64,000 nucleotides of DNA from Litchfieldia salsa (GTDB lineage Bacteria > Bacillota > Bacilli > Bacillales > Bacillaceae_L): NCBI RefSeq assembly GCF_900104555.1, contig NZ_FNJU01000008.1, forward strand, positions 40,513 through 104,512, given 5' to 3'. The notes under the pieces were generated by a model. That model was given only the letters and a program-made list of their open reading frames with translations, did not search any database and had not been told where the DNA came from. This document shows positions 1-12,427 of the stretch, in pieces; the stretch's first letter is position 1, and every line of letters starts with the position of its first letter. The position numbers and the translations under genes were made by a program.

Positions 1-140
1 CCATAGCCTATGCAAAGAATTTGTTCGATAGAAGCTCTCTATTAGACAAAATATGGATATAGGAATGTACCCCTTTATTAATATATTTACCTTTGAAATA
101 TTATTGTATAAAAAGATATAAGCAACTAGCATAGACCCAC
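1..140. other. Leading non-coding stretch, nothing recognised
   Basis: This AT-rich segment precedes the terminator behind the carbon-starvation transporter gene. No open frame with a ribosome-binding site, no convincing promoter and no RNA fold was seen. It may belong to a gene lying outside the window. Confidence 0.4.
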
Positions 141-177
141 AAAAACTCACCCCTATTCAAATAGAGGTGAGTTTTTT
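141..177. terminator. Bidirectional rho-independent terminator after cstA
   Basis: AAAACTCACC and CTATT pair with AATAG and GGTGAGTTTT across one mismatch, leaving a very short loop. A T-run follows on both strands. On the minus strand it closes the CstA-type gene that ends at 200. Confidence 0.85.
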
Positions 178-199
178 CTAATTTATTATTAAGGCACCA

Positions 200-1636
200 T
201 TATGCTACATGTTCCTTAGGTTCATCTATCTTAAGACGACGATACTTAATAATTTGTTTAATATACCAGAAAGTAACGAGTAATGTTAATGAAAAGCCAA
301 TTACCATTGATTGTTGGTAAGGCATACTTAACCCTTCAGGAGCAAAGAAAATATATGTGCATACAACTCCTGTCATAAACAGAGCTGGAATACCACAAAT
401 CCAATGAAACTTATGACTCTTTAATAGGTACATCGTTGCTGTCCATAACATCACAGAAGCCACAACTTGGTTTGTCCATCCAACATATCTCCATAAAAAT
501 GTGTAATCAATTGTAGCTAAAAATAAAGCAGGTATCGATACCGGGATTGTTACCAATAAAATCTTCCACTTATTATCCATCTTAAAGAACTTTGCAAGAA
601 CATCCGTTAAAATCATTCTAGAAGACCTAAGTGCCGTATCTCCAGTGGTGATTGGTAAGATTATCACTCCGAATATTGCTAGAATCCCACCAATCGTACC
701 AAGTAGAGTAGTAGATATTTCATTGACAACCCCAGATGGTCCTCCGGCAGCAAGAGCCTCCTGCAAGCCACTTGTCCCATTAAAGAACGTCATCCCTGCA
801 GCTGCCCAAATAAGTGCGATGACTCCTTCAATAACCATTGCTCCATAGAAAATCTTACGCCCGTCTGTTTCTTTCTTCATGGTGCAAGCAACAATTGGGC
901 TTTGTGTACTATGAAAACCGGAAATAGCACCACATGAGATTGTTACCATAAGTAATGGCCAGATTGGTAATTCACCTGGATGAAGATTTTCAAATGTTAG
1001 ATTAGGAATTTGTTTATCAGAAAAGATTAAAGAAATTCCTATAGCAATTGCCATGATTAGTAGTATTCCTCCTAAAAGAGGGTAAATTCTACCAATTATT
1101 CTGTTGATTGGTAAAATCGTTGCTAAAACAAAATAACCAAAAATAATTAACAATGCTGCCATAAAGCTTAATGGTGTTATTTGGGCGATCAATTGGGCTG
1201 GTCCAGCAGTAAATGCTGCAGCAACTAATATCATTAATACAAGTGAAATTACATTGATAAATACCTTAACAGATTTTCCTAGATAGTGACCAACAAGTGT
1301 CGGGAATTGTGCGCCTTGATGGCGGATTGACATCATTCCTGAGAAGTAGTCATGAACAGCTCCTGCAAAAATACAGCCAAAGACAATCCACACAAATGCA
1401 ACAGGTCCATATAAAGCCCCAGCCACAGCCCCATAAATAGGTCCAAGGCCAGCGATATTCAATAATTGAATTAAGTTACCTTTCCACCAACTCATTGGCA
1501 CGAAATCCAAGTTGTCTCTTTTTGCATATGCTGGAGTAGGCGTATTGTCATTTACAACAAAAACACGCTCTACAAATTTCGAATAAAATACATACCCACA
1601 TAAAAGTAAAATAATTGCTCCAAAGAATGTTACCAT
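200..1636 (-). CDS. cstA: CstA-family carbon starvation protein (peptide/pyruvate transporter family)
   Basis: A polytopic membrane protein of 478 residues with about a dozen hydrophobic segments. Early motifs such as FVPMSWWKGN, GLGPIYGAVAGA and GAVHDYFSGM are characteristic of the CstA family. Members are induced on carbon starvation and have been linked to peptide or pyruvate uptake; which substrate this one takes cannot be read from sequence. It belongs to the shorter CstA form and lacks part of the long C-terminal region of larger members. I start at the ATG at 1636 because AGGAGGG lies about 8 bases upstream; a farther upstream start would add 14 residues with no ribosome-binding site. 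It is monocistronic with its own terminator. The family call is firm, the substrate open. Confidence 0.92.
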   Translation of the reverse strand: MVTFFGAIILLLCGYVFYSKFVERVFVVNDNTPTPAYAKRDNLDFVPMSWWKGNLIQLLNIAGLGPIYGAVAGALYGPVAFVWIVFGCIFAGAVHDYFSGMMSIRHQGAQFPTLVGHYLGKSVKVFINVISLVLMILVAAAFTAGPAQLIAQITPLSFMAALLIIFGYFVLATILPINRIIGRIYPLLGGILLIMAIAIGISLIFSDKQIPNLTFENLHPGELPIWPLLMVTISCGAISGFHSTQSPIVACTMKKETDGRKIFYGAMVIEGVIALIWAAAGMTFFNGTSGLQEALAAGGPSGVVNEISTTLLGTIGGILAIFGVIILPITTGDTALRSSRMILTDVLAKFFKMDNKWKILLVTIPVSIPALFLATIDYTFLWRYVGWTNQVVASVMLWTATMYLLKSHKFHWICGIPALFMTGVVCTYIFFAPEGLSMPYQQSMVIGFSLTLLVTFWYIKQIIKYRRLKIDEPKEHVA

Positions 1637-1767
1637 ATGAATGTTCCCTCCTGATGAAAAATACAGAATATGAACCATGTTAACACGAATCTCGAGAAAG
1701 TAAATAGATTTTTCAGAAAAAAATAATAATTTTTATACCAATTTTACTATTCAATACCATTGAAATT

Positions 1768-2376
1768 TCAATAAGCCAATTTATAAATTAAAAATCTCTC
1801 ATTCAGATTATTTTCATACAACTCTGATAAGGTAATTTCCTTTTTTAATTCAAAAGAAGTATTCGTTTCTAAATAATAAATATAATCCTCAGATGGATAA
1901 TATAAGATTAGTTCGACATTTCGCGGATATTGTTCGATCGAACCTATTATATTATTAATGACTTTCATGAAAATTTGCACAGAAAAGGGGTTAAAAAAGT
2001 AAAAACGATTGTCTAATTGATCAATCGTATACTCCTCGGCTGGCCAGCAAATAAAATGAAGTTTATCGACATTTTTACTATACTTTTTCAAATAATTATT
2101 CCTATTAATAATGGCTTCTCTATAAAAAATCTCGTTCATCTCAATCCCTATAACCTCTGAATTAAAGACATAATTAATATAGAAGTTCAACCTACCTTTT
2201 CCACAGCCAAAATCAACAACTCGATCACTACTGTTCAATTCATATTGTTTAAACAAGAGTTCTAATGCACGATACGGTGTTGGCTCATACTTATGGTAGT
2301 GCAATGATTGGTTGAATCCTTTTTGATCGCCTGTTGTTTTGATGTTAAGTAGTTTGTCATAAGAGTGTTCAATCAT
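1768..2376 (-). CDS. Class I SAM-dependent methyltransferase, substrate unknown
   Basis: A soluble protein of 202 residues with the SAM-binding glycine motif VVDFGCGKGRLNFY near residues 53-66, followed by the acidic residue that ends strand 2 (EVIGIEMNE). This is the Rossmann-fold class I layout. The C-terminal half is rich in aromatic residues and has no recognised specificity domain. The gene stands alone, divergent from the riboswitch region, with a modest GGGAG ribosome-binding site. No neighbour hints at a substrate, so small molecule, protein or RNA all remain possible. The fold assignment is good; no function is claimed. Confidence 0.8.
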   Translation of the reverse strand: MIEHSYDKLLNIKTTGDQKGFNQSLHYHKYEPTPYRALELLFKQYELNSSDRVVDFGCGKGRLNFYINYVFNSEVIGIEMNEIFYREAIINRNNYLKKYSKNVDKLHFICWPAEEYTIDQLDNRFYFFNPFSVQIFMKVINNIIGSIEQYPRNVELILYYPSEDYIYYLETNTSFELKKEITLSELYENNLNERFLIYKLAY

Positions 2377-2524
2377 TTCAACTAGCTCCCGTTCTTAATT
2401 TTTATATAATGATCCTTATACTTTTTTATTATAGTCTTCCACTTCTCTCTCTGTAGTTGACTATTATCTATAAAATGATTAATATTATAATACAGTTTAA
2501 AACTGTAAGAACAAAACTTAATAT
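2377..2524. other. Divergent intergenic region upstream of riboswitch
   Basis: This AT-rich stretch separates the methyltransferase start from the riboswitch. It carries a TATAAT at about 2485-2495 that could serve as the -10 for the riboswitch transcript. I could not find a good -35 at 16-18 bases from it. Confidence 0.35.
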
Positions 2525-2622
2525 ACTCCAAAGGGGAGTAGCTAACAGTTACGTCGTCAATACGTGATTTTTCTCATCACCGGCTTAACTGGCAACCTAT
2601 GTTGTTTGCGAGACCTTTGCCA
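2525..2622 (+). ncRNA. yybP-ykoY (manganese) riboswitch aptamer
   Basis: The segment contains the conserved core AAAGGGGAGTAGC at about 2530-2542, then a TACGTGA...TCATCAC hairpin, then GCGAGACCTTTGCC at 2608-2621. These are the hallmarks of the yybP-ykoY family, which senses Mn2+. P1 forms between CAAAGG (2529-2534) and CCTTTG (2614-2619). Known members sit in front of metal exporters (MntP, TerC/YkoY type) and turn expression on when Mn2+ is bound. Here no such gene follows directly; the next coding start is at 2991. The assignment rests on recognised motifs, not on a covariance search. Confidence 0.88.
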
Positions 2623-2687
2623 AAAATGGTAAAGGGATAAATATGATATTTAAAACCTTTATCAGTTCAGACTGGTAAAGGTTTTTT
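2613..2687 (+). promoter_or_regulatory. Riboswitch expression platform with terminator
   Basis: Three mutually exclusive pairings are visible. GGTAAAGG (2628-2635) can pair with CCTTTGCC, the 3' side of P1, or with ACCTTTATC (2655-2663). The latter is otherwise the left arm of the terminator AAACCTTTATCAG/CTGGTAAAGGTTT (2653-2684), followed by a T-run. With P1 formed (metal bound), GGTAAAGG is free to break the terminator, predicting an ON switch. Confidence 0.8.
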
Positions 2688-2692
2688 TGCGA

Positions 2693-2793
2693 AATACAAG
2701 GAGGAGAAGGCGTTCTTAACAAATCGTAGTTTAAATCAAAAAAAGCTCTTTTCTAAATTTTTGTTTTAAGACTTATTTAATGTGGCAGAGCTC
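2693..2793 (+). other. Non-coding gap with orphan Shine-Dalgarno after riboswitch
   Basis: Directly after the riboswitch terminator there is a strong AAGGAGGAG at about 2699-2707. No ATG, GTG or TTG reading frame of useful length follows at the right distance; the nearest frame runs into a stop after about 18 codons. It looks like the start of a gene whose coding part is gone. Confidence 0.45.
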
Positions 2794-2920
2794 GTTGATT
2801 GGAACGGAAGGTATGTGACTCCTGCGGGATGCGCAGGAAGGATGAGACCCCGCAGGAGTGAACGACGAGGAGGCTCATCACCTGCCCCGCGGAAAGCACA
2901 TACCTGGAGTGCAAATCAAC
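2794..2920. repeat. Bacillaceae long hairpin repeat, copy 1
   Basis: A nested palindrome. The outer arms are GTTGATT/AATCAAC and AAGGTATGTG/CACATACCT. The inner arms ACTCCTGCGGG and CCCGCAGGAGT flank a short spacer, followed by CGACGAGGAGGCTC. The same inner core and CGACGAGGCTC recur at 6962-7079 with unrelated outer arms, so this is a dispersed element and not a simple terminator. Elements with this TCCTGCGGGA core are common between genes in Bacillaceae genomes. No ORF is present. Confidence 0.75.
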
Positions 2921-2990
2921 CTAACCTAGTCAAATAGCAACAAAGTTTGCGAAAAGTGCAAAAAAAAAAACATACAAAGGGGATCATTAA

Positions 2991-3434
2991 ATGAAAAAGT
3001 TATTAGCCGTATTTTTAACAGCAGCACTTGTATTTTCACCGGTTGGGAACATTGTTTTCCAAGATCATTCAACTACCGTAGAAGCTAAAGGATATAAATC
3101 AGGTAAGAAGAGCTTTAACTCTAACAGTAATTCTACTAATAATAACTCTCTTTTCCAGAACAAGAAAACCGAAACAAATTCTACAACTAAATCGACTAGT
3201 ACTGCAAACAAAGGTGGATTTTTCTCAGGCGGTTTAATGAAAGGTTTAATGTTAGGTGGACTTGCTGGTTTATTATTTGGTGGACTTTTTGCTAACATGG
3301 GCATCCTTGGTTCTATTCTTGGATTTATGATTAATGTCATTGCAATCGTTGTACTGATCTCTGTAATCCGTAAGATCTTTACATTTTTCAAAGATAAGAA
3401 GAAAAAAGAGGATATGAATACATGGAGAAATTAA
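2991..3434 (+). CDS. Tim44-like/YxcD-neighbour membrane protein with Ser/Asn linker
   Basis: A 147-residue protein with an N-terminal signal or anchor (residues 1-32), a low-complexity Ser/Asn/Thr/Lys linker (about 35-75), and a Gly-rich hydrophobic block (GGFFSGGLMKGLMLGGLAGL, then two membrane segments, about 75-130) ending in a Lys-rich cytoplasmic tail. This layout resembles the short Bacillus proteins annotated as Tim44-like preprotein translocase subunit; the real function is unknown. AAAGGGG lies at a good distance before the ATG. The stop overlaps the start of the YxcD-like gene by 13 bases, so the two are translationally linked. It is the first gene after the manganese riboswitch, about 300 bases away, so riboswitch control is possible but unproven. 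Confidence 0.75.
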   Translation: MKKLLAVFLTAALVFSPVGNIVFQDHSTTVEAKGYKSGKKSFNSNSNSTNNNSLFQNKKTETNSTTKSTSTANKGGFFSGGLMKGLMLGGLAGLLFGGLFANMGILGSILGFMINVIAIVVLISVIRKIFTFFKDKKKKEDMNTWRN

Positions 3435-3709
3435 TTATATCTGAACAAGATATTATTAATAGCATCTGTGTTTATATTTCACGTAAAAAGCAGGTAAAAC
3501 CTGAACAGGTTGAAGTTGAACTTATGTTTGACGACGATTATGGTTTCTCTGCTGAAGTATATGTGGATGGTCGAAAGCAAGTATTAATCACCGCTAACAT
3601 CATTGAAGCCCTTCGTTTATGGCTTGAAGAGTTTTTAAATAGAGATCCTTTCGCTGGAATAAATTTAGTGTTAGATGATGAAGAAGGTATTATTGCAATC
3701 ATCAAATAG
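3422..3709 (+). CDS. yxcD: YxcD-family (DUF2653) small protein
   Basis: A soluble, acidic protein of 95 residues that matches the Bacillus YxcD/DUF2653 type: an N-terminal helix (SEQDIINSICVYIS), a beta-rich middle (VEVELMFDDDYGFSAEVYVDGR) and an acidic C-terminus. No biochemical function is established for this family. It overlaps the preceding membrane-protein gene and has AGAGGA 9-10 bases before its ATG, so it is made from the same message. The shared operon suggests it acts at or with that membrane protein. Confidence 0.75.
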   Translation: MEKLIISEQDIINSICVYISRKKQVKPEQVEVELMFDDDYGFSAEVYVDGRKQVLITANIIEALRLWLEEFLNRDPFAGINLVLDDEEGIIAIIK

Positions 3710-3720
3710 AGATCATAATA

Positions 3721-3757
3721 AAAGGCTGTCCCATGTATCTTAAGGGACAGCCTTTTA
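3721..3757. terminator. Bidirectional terminator between yxcD and binding-protein gene
   Basis: AAAGGCTGTCCC pairs with GGGACAGCCTTT around an 11-base loop and is followed by T-rich sequence. Its position between convergent genes ending at 3709 and 3761 indicates that it serves both. Confidence 0.88.
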
Positions 3758-3760
3758 TTG

Positions 3761-4810
3761 TTATTTTTTATAAACTTCTTCTTCTTTTAAATACCCATCT
3801 TTAATTACTGTTTCACGTACATTATCTTTTGTTACTGCAATTGGAGCTAGAAGTATCGAAGGAACATCTACTTCTCCATTATTAACCGCACCATCAGTTG
3901 CTATATCTTCACCCTTTGCAACTTTTACAGCCATTTCTGCTGCCTGTGCTGCCAATTGGTTAATTGATTTATAGATTGTCATTGTTTGAGTACCTTCAAC
4001 TACTCTTTGAACACCAGCTAATTCAGCATCTTGTCCAGAAACCGGGATTTTACCAGCTAACCCAACTGTAGATAAAGCATTTATAACTCCACCAGCTGTA
4101 CCATCGTTCGCTGCTACAACTGCATCAATTTGATTACCGTTTGCTTTAAGAGCCTGAACCATGTTTTGCTCAGCAATAGCCGGGTCCCAACCATCCGTAT
4201 ATTGGTCAAATACTAACCTAATATCACCGTTATCTATGAGTGGTTGTAGAACATTCATTGCACCTTGACGAAATAGTACAGCATTATTATCAGACTCTGC
4301 CCCACCAATGTATGCAAATTGTCCAACTGATTTATTCTTTACAATCTCGGCTGCTTGTAGCTCCCCTACCTTTACATTATCAAAAGAAACATAGTAGTCA
4401 ACCTGAGCATTCTTAATTAATCGATCATAAGAGATGACTTTAACACCTGCTTCATGTGCTAAGTCCACAATTGCTGCGGATACCTCTGCATCGTGTGGAA
4501 CAACTACTAATACATCTACTCCTTCTTCAATTAGGAGCTCCGCCTGCTTAAACTGGACGTCATCTAAACCGTTTGCTGCAAGAGTCTTTACTCTTCCACC
4601 AAGCTTATCTACTTCTCCTTCAAATAACTCCTTATCCTTATACCAACGCTCTTCTTGAAGGGTATCTAGTAAGAAGCCAATAAACACCTTATTTGGATCA
4701 GAGATTAGTTTATCATCTACTTGTGCAGTATTCTCCGCATTATTGGAACATCCTGTTACAACCAACAAGAACGCAAGAATCATACATCCAATTGTTTTAT
4801 AGTTATTCAA
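3761..4810 (-). CDS. XylF-like sugar-binding lipoprotein
   Basis: A lipoprotein of 349 residues: an N-terminal hydrophobic stretch ending in the lipobox VVTGC, then a periplasmic-binding-protein type I fold. Features such as FIGFLLDTLQEERW, IEEGVDVLVVVPHDAE, VISYDRLI and VVAANDGTAGG resemble D-xylose/ribose-type binding proteins. Translation starts at TTG (4810) with AAGGAGG 8 bases upstream; an ATG inside the ribosome-binding region would stop at once. It follows a chemoreceptor gene by 18 bases and no permease or ATPase gene is nearby. This suggests a role as ligand presenter to the chemoreceptor, or service to a transporter elsewhere. The exact sugar is not known. Confidence 0.85.
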   Translation of the reverse strand: MNNYKTIGCMILAFLLVVTGCSNNAENTAQVDDKLISDPNKVFIGFLLDTLQEERWYKDKELFEGEVDKLGGRVKTLAANGLDDVQFKQAELLIEEGVDVLVVVPHDAEVSAAIVDLAHEAGVKVISYDRLIKNAQVDYYVSFDNVKVGELQAAEIVKNKSVGQFAYIGGAESDNNAVLFRQGAMNVLQPLIDNGDIRLVFDQYTDGWDPAIAEQNMVQALKANGNQIDAVVAANDGTAGGVINALSTVGLAGKIPVSGQDAELAGVQRVVEGTQTMTIYKSINQLAAQAAEMAVKVAKGEDIATDGAVNNGEVDVPSILLAPIAVTKDNVRETVIKDGYLKEEEVYKK

Positions 4811-4828
4811 TTCTCATACCTCCTTATC

Positions 4829-6535
4829 CTACAGTTGAAACTTTTTAATCATTGAATTCATTTGTTCAACCATTTCTGTTAATGTTCTGGCACTGTTTGT
4901 AATCGATTCCACAGACTGACTTTGATCATATACAGTTGCTGTAATCTCTTCTGAACCTGCTGCTGACTCTTCAGAACTTGCTGCAATACTTTCGACAGAT
5001 TCATTGATTTCCCTACTTGATGTCTCTATCTTTGTAAATACTGTGGAGATTTCAGTCACCTTTTCGGACATTTCCTCGACCTGGTCTTTAATATGAACAA
5101 ATTGTTTCCCTGTCTGTTCAATTAGGTCTGTACCTTTATGAACTTCTGCATAACCAATGTTAAGCTCTTCAGATATCATTGTGGTTTCTTCCTTAATCGC
5201 TACCACAATACCTGTTATATTTTCCACAGAGTGACGTACTTCTTCAGCTAGCTTTCTTACCTCTGACGCAACAACAGCAAATCCTTTACCAGCTTCACCA
5301 GCTCTTGCTGCCTCAATTGAAGCATTCAATGCAAGTAGATTTGTTTGTTCAGCTATACTTTTTATGACTTGTACAATCTCTGTAATCGATTGTGTCTTGG
5401 CTTCTAAGCTTTTTACTTTTGTTACAGACGATTTGACGACATCGTTAACTCGTCCCATTTGACTTAAAGATTCAACCATTTGACTATTCCCTATGATGGA
5501 AACATCTAACACTTGCTTAGAAAACATGACTAGCTTATCTGTATGCTCACTAGCTGTAACAATGTCTTCACTGAAATCTCTAGTTCTCTCTGAAATAACA
5601 GTCGCATTATCCGCCTGTGAGGTTGCTCCTTTTGCCATTTCCTCAATCGTAATCGCTACTTGATCTGTACCATGTTTCACTTCTTCAGAAGAGTTTAAGA
5701 GAATCGTACTTTGTTGATCTACATTTGTTGATAGTTGAGATATGTTGGAAATCATCTCCTTGAGGCTATGACCCATTTCATTCATAGATTCGGATAACTG
5801 GCCTATTTCATCCTTGCCTTTATAATCTAAATTGCTATTGTTTAATTGACCATTTGCAATAGCTTTACTTTGATTTACAATGTTTCTTAAATTTTTTCTA
5901 ATCCCTTTACTAATAAAATAAAGAAATAAGAATGAGATAATAATTGATACTGCTGAAGATATAATAAGAATTAAATTTACCTTACTTAAATTTGCTTGTG
6001 ATGAATGTATCGCATCTACATTAAATTCTATCGCAGTTGTTTTTAATTGTTGACTAATCTTAGATGTATCCACCTTCAGTACCTGGACAGAACTCTGAAT
6101 TTCTTGAAAGTCATTTGTATTGATTTGTTGTACATTAGGAACAACAGTACTAAAAAAGTATTGATCTAATTCATGATTGTTTTCAATCAATTGATTAAAT
6201 AATTGAAGTTGATCCTGACTAAGGTCCTTTTTCAACGCTTTTGCAGTTATCGCAAATTCTTTACTATAATCTAGATATTCATTTAGCTTTTCATCATTAG
6301 CTAACAATAGGTATTCTGGAATTAGATTATATTTTTCAAGAAATAAGCGGTCTAAATCTCCTGCAAAAGTAGCTACCTCATTCTTTGTAATCGTTTCTTC
6401 CATTGTGCTACTAGTATTCTTCAAGAATAAAAATGTGATAAATATAGAGATAAGAAAAGCTATTGCCATGATCATGAAGGCAACTAAGTATTTTCCTCCA
6501 ATATTTATATTTCTCCATTTAATGTTCTTTACCAA
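4829..6535 (-). CDS. Methyl-accepting chemotaxis protein
   Basis: A transmembrane chemoreceptor of 568 residues. It has TM1 at about 14-39, an extracellular helical sensor of about 145 residues, TM2 at about 188-209, a HAMP domain to about 262, and a long coiled-coil signalling domain. The conserved hairpin tip ([19 protein letters not shown], followed by [14 protein letters not shown]) lies near residues 385-430. It starts with TTG; GGAGGGG lies 6 bases upstream. The gene lies behind a sigma-D-type promoter and is followed by the sugar-binding lipoprotein, which suggests that sugar-loaded binding protein is the signal. No C-terminal pentapeptide tether is evident. Confidence 0.95.
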   Translation of the reverse strand: MVKNIKWRNINIGGKYLVAFMIMAIAFLISIFITFLFLKNTSSTMEETITKNEVATFAGDLDRLFLEKYNLIPEYLLLANDEKLNEYLDYSKEFAITAKALKKDLSQDQLQLFNQLIENNHELDQYFFSTVVPNVQQINTNDFQEIQSSVQVLKVDTSKISQQLKTTAIEFNVDAIHSSQANLSKVNLILIISSAVSIIISFLFLYFISKGIRKNLRNIVNQSKAIANGQLNNSNLDYKGKDEIGQLSESMNEMGHSLKEMISNISQLSTNVDQQSTILLNSSEEVKHGTDQVAITIEEMAKGATSQADNATVISERTRDFSEDIVTASEHTDKLVMFSKQVLDVSIIGNSQMVESLSQMGRVNDVVKSSVTKVKSLEAKTQSITEIVQVIKSIAEQTNLLALNASIEAARAGEAGKGFAVVASEVRKLAEEVRHSVENITGIVVAIKEETTMISEELNIGYAEVHKGTDLIEQTGKQFVHIKDQVEEMSEKVTEISTVFTKIETSSREINESVESIAASSEESAAGSEEITATVYDQSQSVESITNSARTLTEMVEQMNSMIKKFQL

Positions 6536-6592
6536 AGGTATCCCCTCCTACTCACCTATTTATTAAGTGAAACTATTGATTTACTCTATTTA

Positions 6593-6619
6593 ATATCGGT
6601 ATTTGAAGTAAAATGATTA
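6593..6619 (-). promoter_or_regulatory. Sigma-D-type promoter of chemoreceptor operon
   Basis: On the minus strand TAAT, 15 bases, then ACCGATAT is found. The flagellar/chemotaxis sigma-D consensus is TAAA-N15-GCCGATAT. It lies about 60 bases upstream of the chemoreceptor start, which fits the gene's role. Confidence 0.75.
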
Positions 6620-6720
6620 AGGCCTTTACTTGTCCAATTTATTACATACACCCATTTACTTTTTGGGTTTGTTAATAAATAACTGCATTCACAAAATTTG
6701 TTTTTTTAGACATAAAATCC

Positions 6721-6945
6721 CTTTGATTACCGCATTTAATCCTTCACCATGTTTTCGGGCACTTATCTCCACTTTGATTACCGTTTTTCATTCTCCACCA
6801 TGATTTCGAGCACCTATCTCCGCTTTGATTACCATTTTTCATTCTCCACCATGTTTTCGGGCACCTATCTCTCCTTTGATTGATTACCTTTTCCTTCACC
6901 ATGATGTCAAGTACCTATCCACGCTTTGATTACCGTACCGTCATT
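6721..6945. repeat. Intergenic tandem repeat, 51-bp unit, about 4.5 copies
   Basis: The unit begins CTTTGATTACC and continues through TTCATTCTCCACCATG and TTTCGGGCACCTATCTCC. Units start at 6721, 6772, 6823, 6874 and 6924, a period of 51, 51, 51 and 50 bases. Later units diverge; one carries a TTGA duplication. Fifty-one is a multiple of three, but each frame I checked has stops and no ribosome-binding site precedes it, so it is treated as non-coding. Confidence 0.85.
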
Positions 6946-6961
6946 GAAATAGTTGTGACAA

Positions 6962-7079
6962 GCAGGCTGAATACAACTCCTGCGGGATTAGTGGTCATAG
7001 TCACCCCACAGGAGCATTAGCGACGAGGCTCTCTGGTCTCAACTGGTCACCTGATGGACGCGGAGTGTGTTCAGCCTGC
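6962..7079. repeat. Bacillaceae long hairpin repeat, copy 2
   Basis: Outer arms GCAGGCTGAATACA (6962-6975) and TGTGTTCAGCCTGC (7066-7079) pair at 13 of 14 positions. Inner arms CTCCTGCGGG (6977-6986) and CCCCACAGGAG (7004-7014) are followed by CGACGAGGCTC. The inner part matches the copy at 2794-2920; the outer arms do not. Confidence 0.75.
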
Positions 7080-7121
7080 GGCTTTTAAAGCAACACTTTA
7101 TACGAAAAGAGCCTAATAAAT

Positions 7122-7161
7122 AAAAAAAAATGCCTCATAAATGATTAACATTTATGAGACA
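7122..7161 (-). terminator. Terminator of the beta-glucoside operon
   Basis: On the minus strand TGTCTCATAAATG pairs with CATTTATGAGGCA and is followed by a run of nine T. It lies just after the stop of the last gene at 7178. Confidence 0.92.
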
Positions 7162-7177
7162 TTATAAATATTTCTAC

Positions 7178-8611
<1,434 letters not shown>

Positions 8612-8642
8612 TTAATCTTATGTAACGAACAAAGGTGGCTAT

Positions 8643-12043
<3,401 letters not shown>

Positions 12044-12085
12044 AGATTTCCCTTCCTTCTTTGGAAAATATTGGTTTTTACAAAC

Positions 12086-12171
12086 AAAAATAACCTGAGC
12101 TGTATCTAAACAAACACATGTATAGTGTTGTTCAAATCAGTCCAGGTTATGCCCTATTAAGGTAACATTCC
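12086..12171 (-). promoter_or_regulatory. RAT antiterminator and overlapping terminator, bglP leader
   Basis: On the minus strand GGAATGTTACC...GGGCATAACCTGGA (12171-12141) resembles the ribonucleic antiterminator (RAT) bound by LicT/SacT-type proteins. Its 3' part ATAACCTG is also the left arm of a terminator closed by CAGGTTAT and a T-run (to about 12086). Binding of an antiterminator would prevent the terminator. Confidence 0.82.
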
Positions 12172-12209
12172 TTCAGCGGAATATATTTAGTTTTTGTTTG
12201 TTAAAAGTA

Positions 12210-12246
12210 ATTTAACATGACTACTCATTCCATGTCAACGCTTTCT
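12210..12246 (-). promoter_or_regulatory. bglP promoter with overlapping cre site
   Basis: On the minus strand TTGACA, 17 bases, TTAAAT form a sigma-A promoter. AGAAAGCGTTGACA (12246-12233) overlaps the -35 and matches the CcpA consensus TGWNANCGNTNWCA at 13 of 14 positions. Binding there would block RNA polymerase, giving glucose repression. Confidence 0.82.
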
Positions 12247-12427
12247 TTTCTATTTTTTATTCATTTAAATTTTAATCTATTACTAGCATCATGCAAAAAA
12301 TATCGGTACACTAAATAGGAACTCTTAAAAAACTTCATCATCTATTACTTTATCTTAAATATAAGAGGTATAATTATATAGGACAAAATTATTACATCTC
12401 TATGCTCAAATACTGGAGTGACTTATA

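Noticed and set aside
6721-6945. CRISPR-like array
   Set aside because: The 51-bp units are contiguous with no unique spacers between them, the units drift in sequence, and no cas gene is near.
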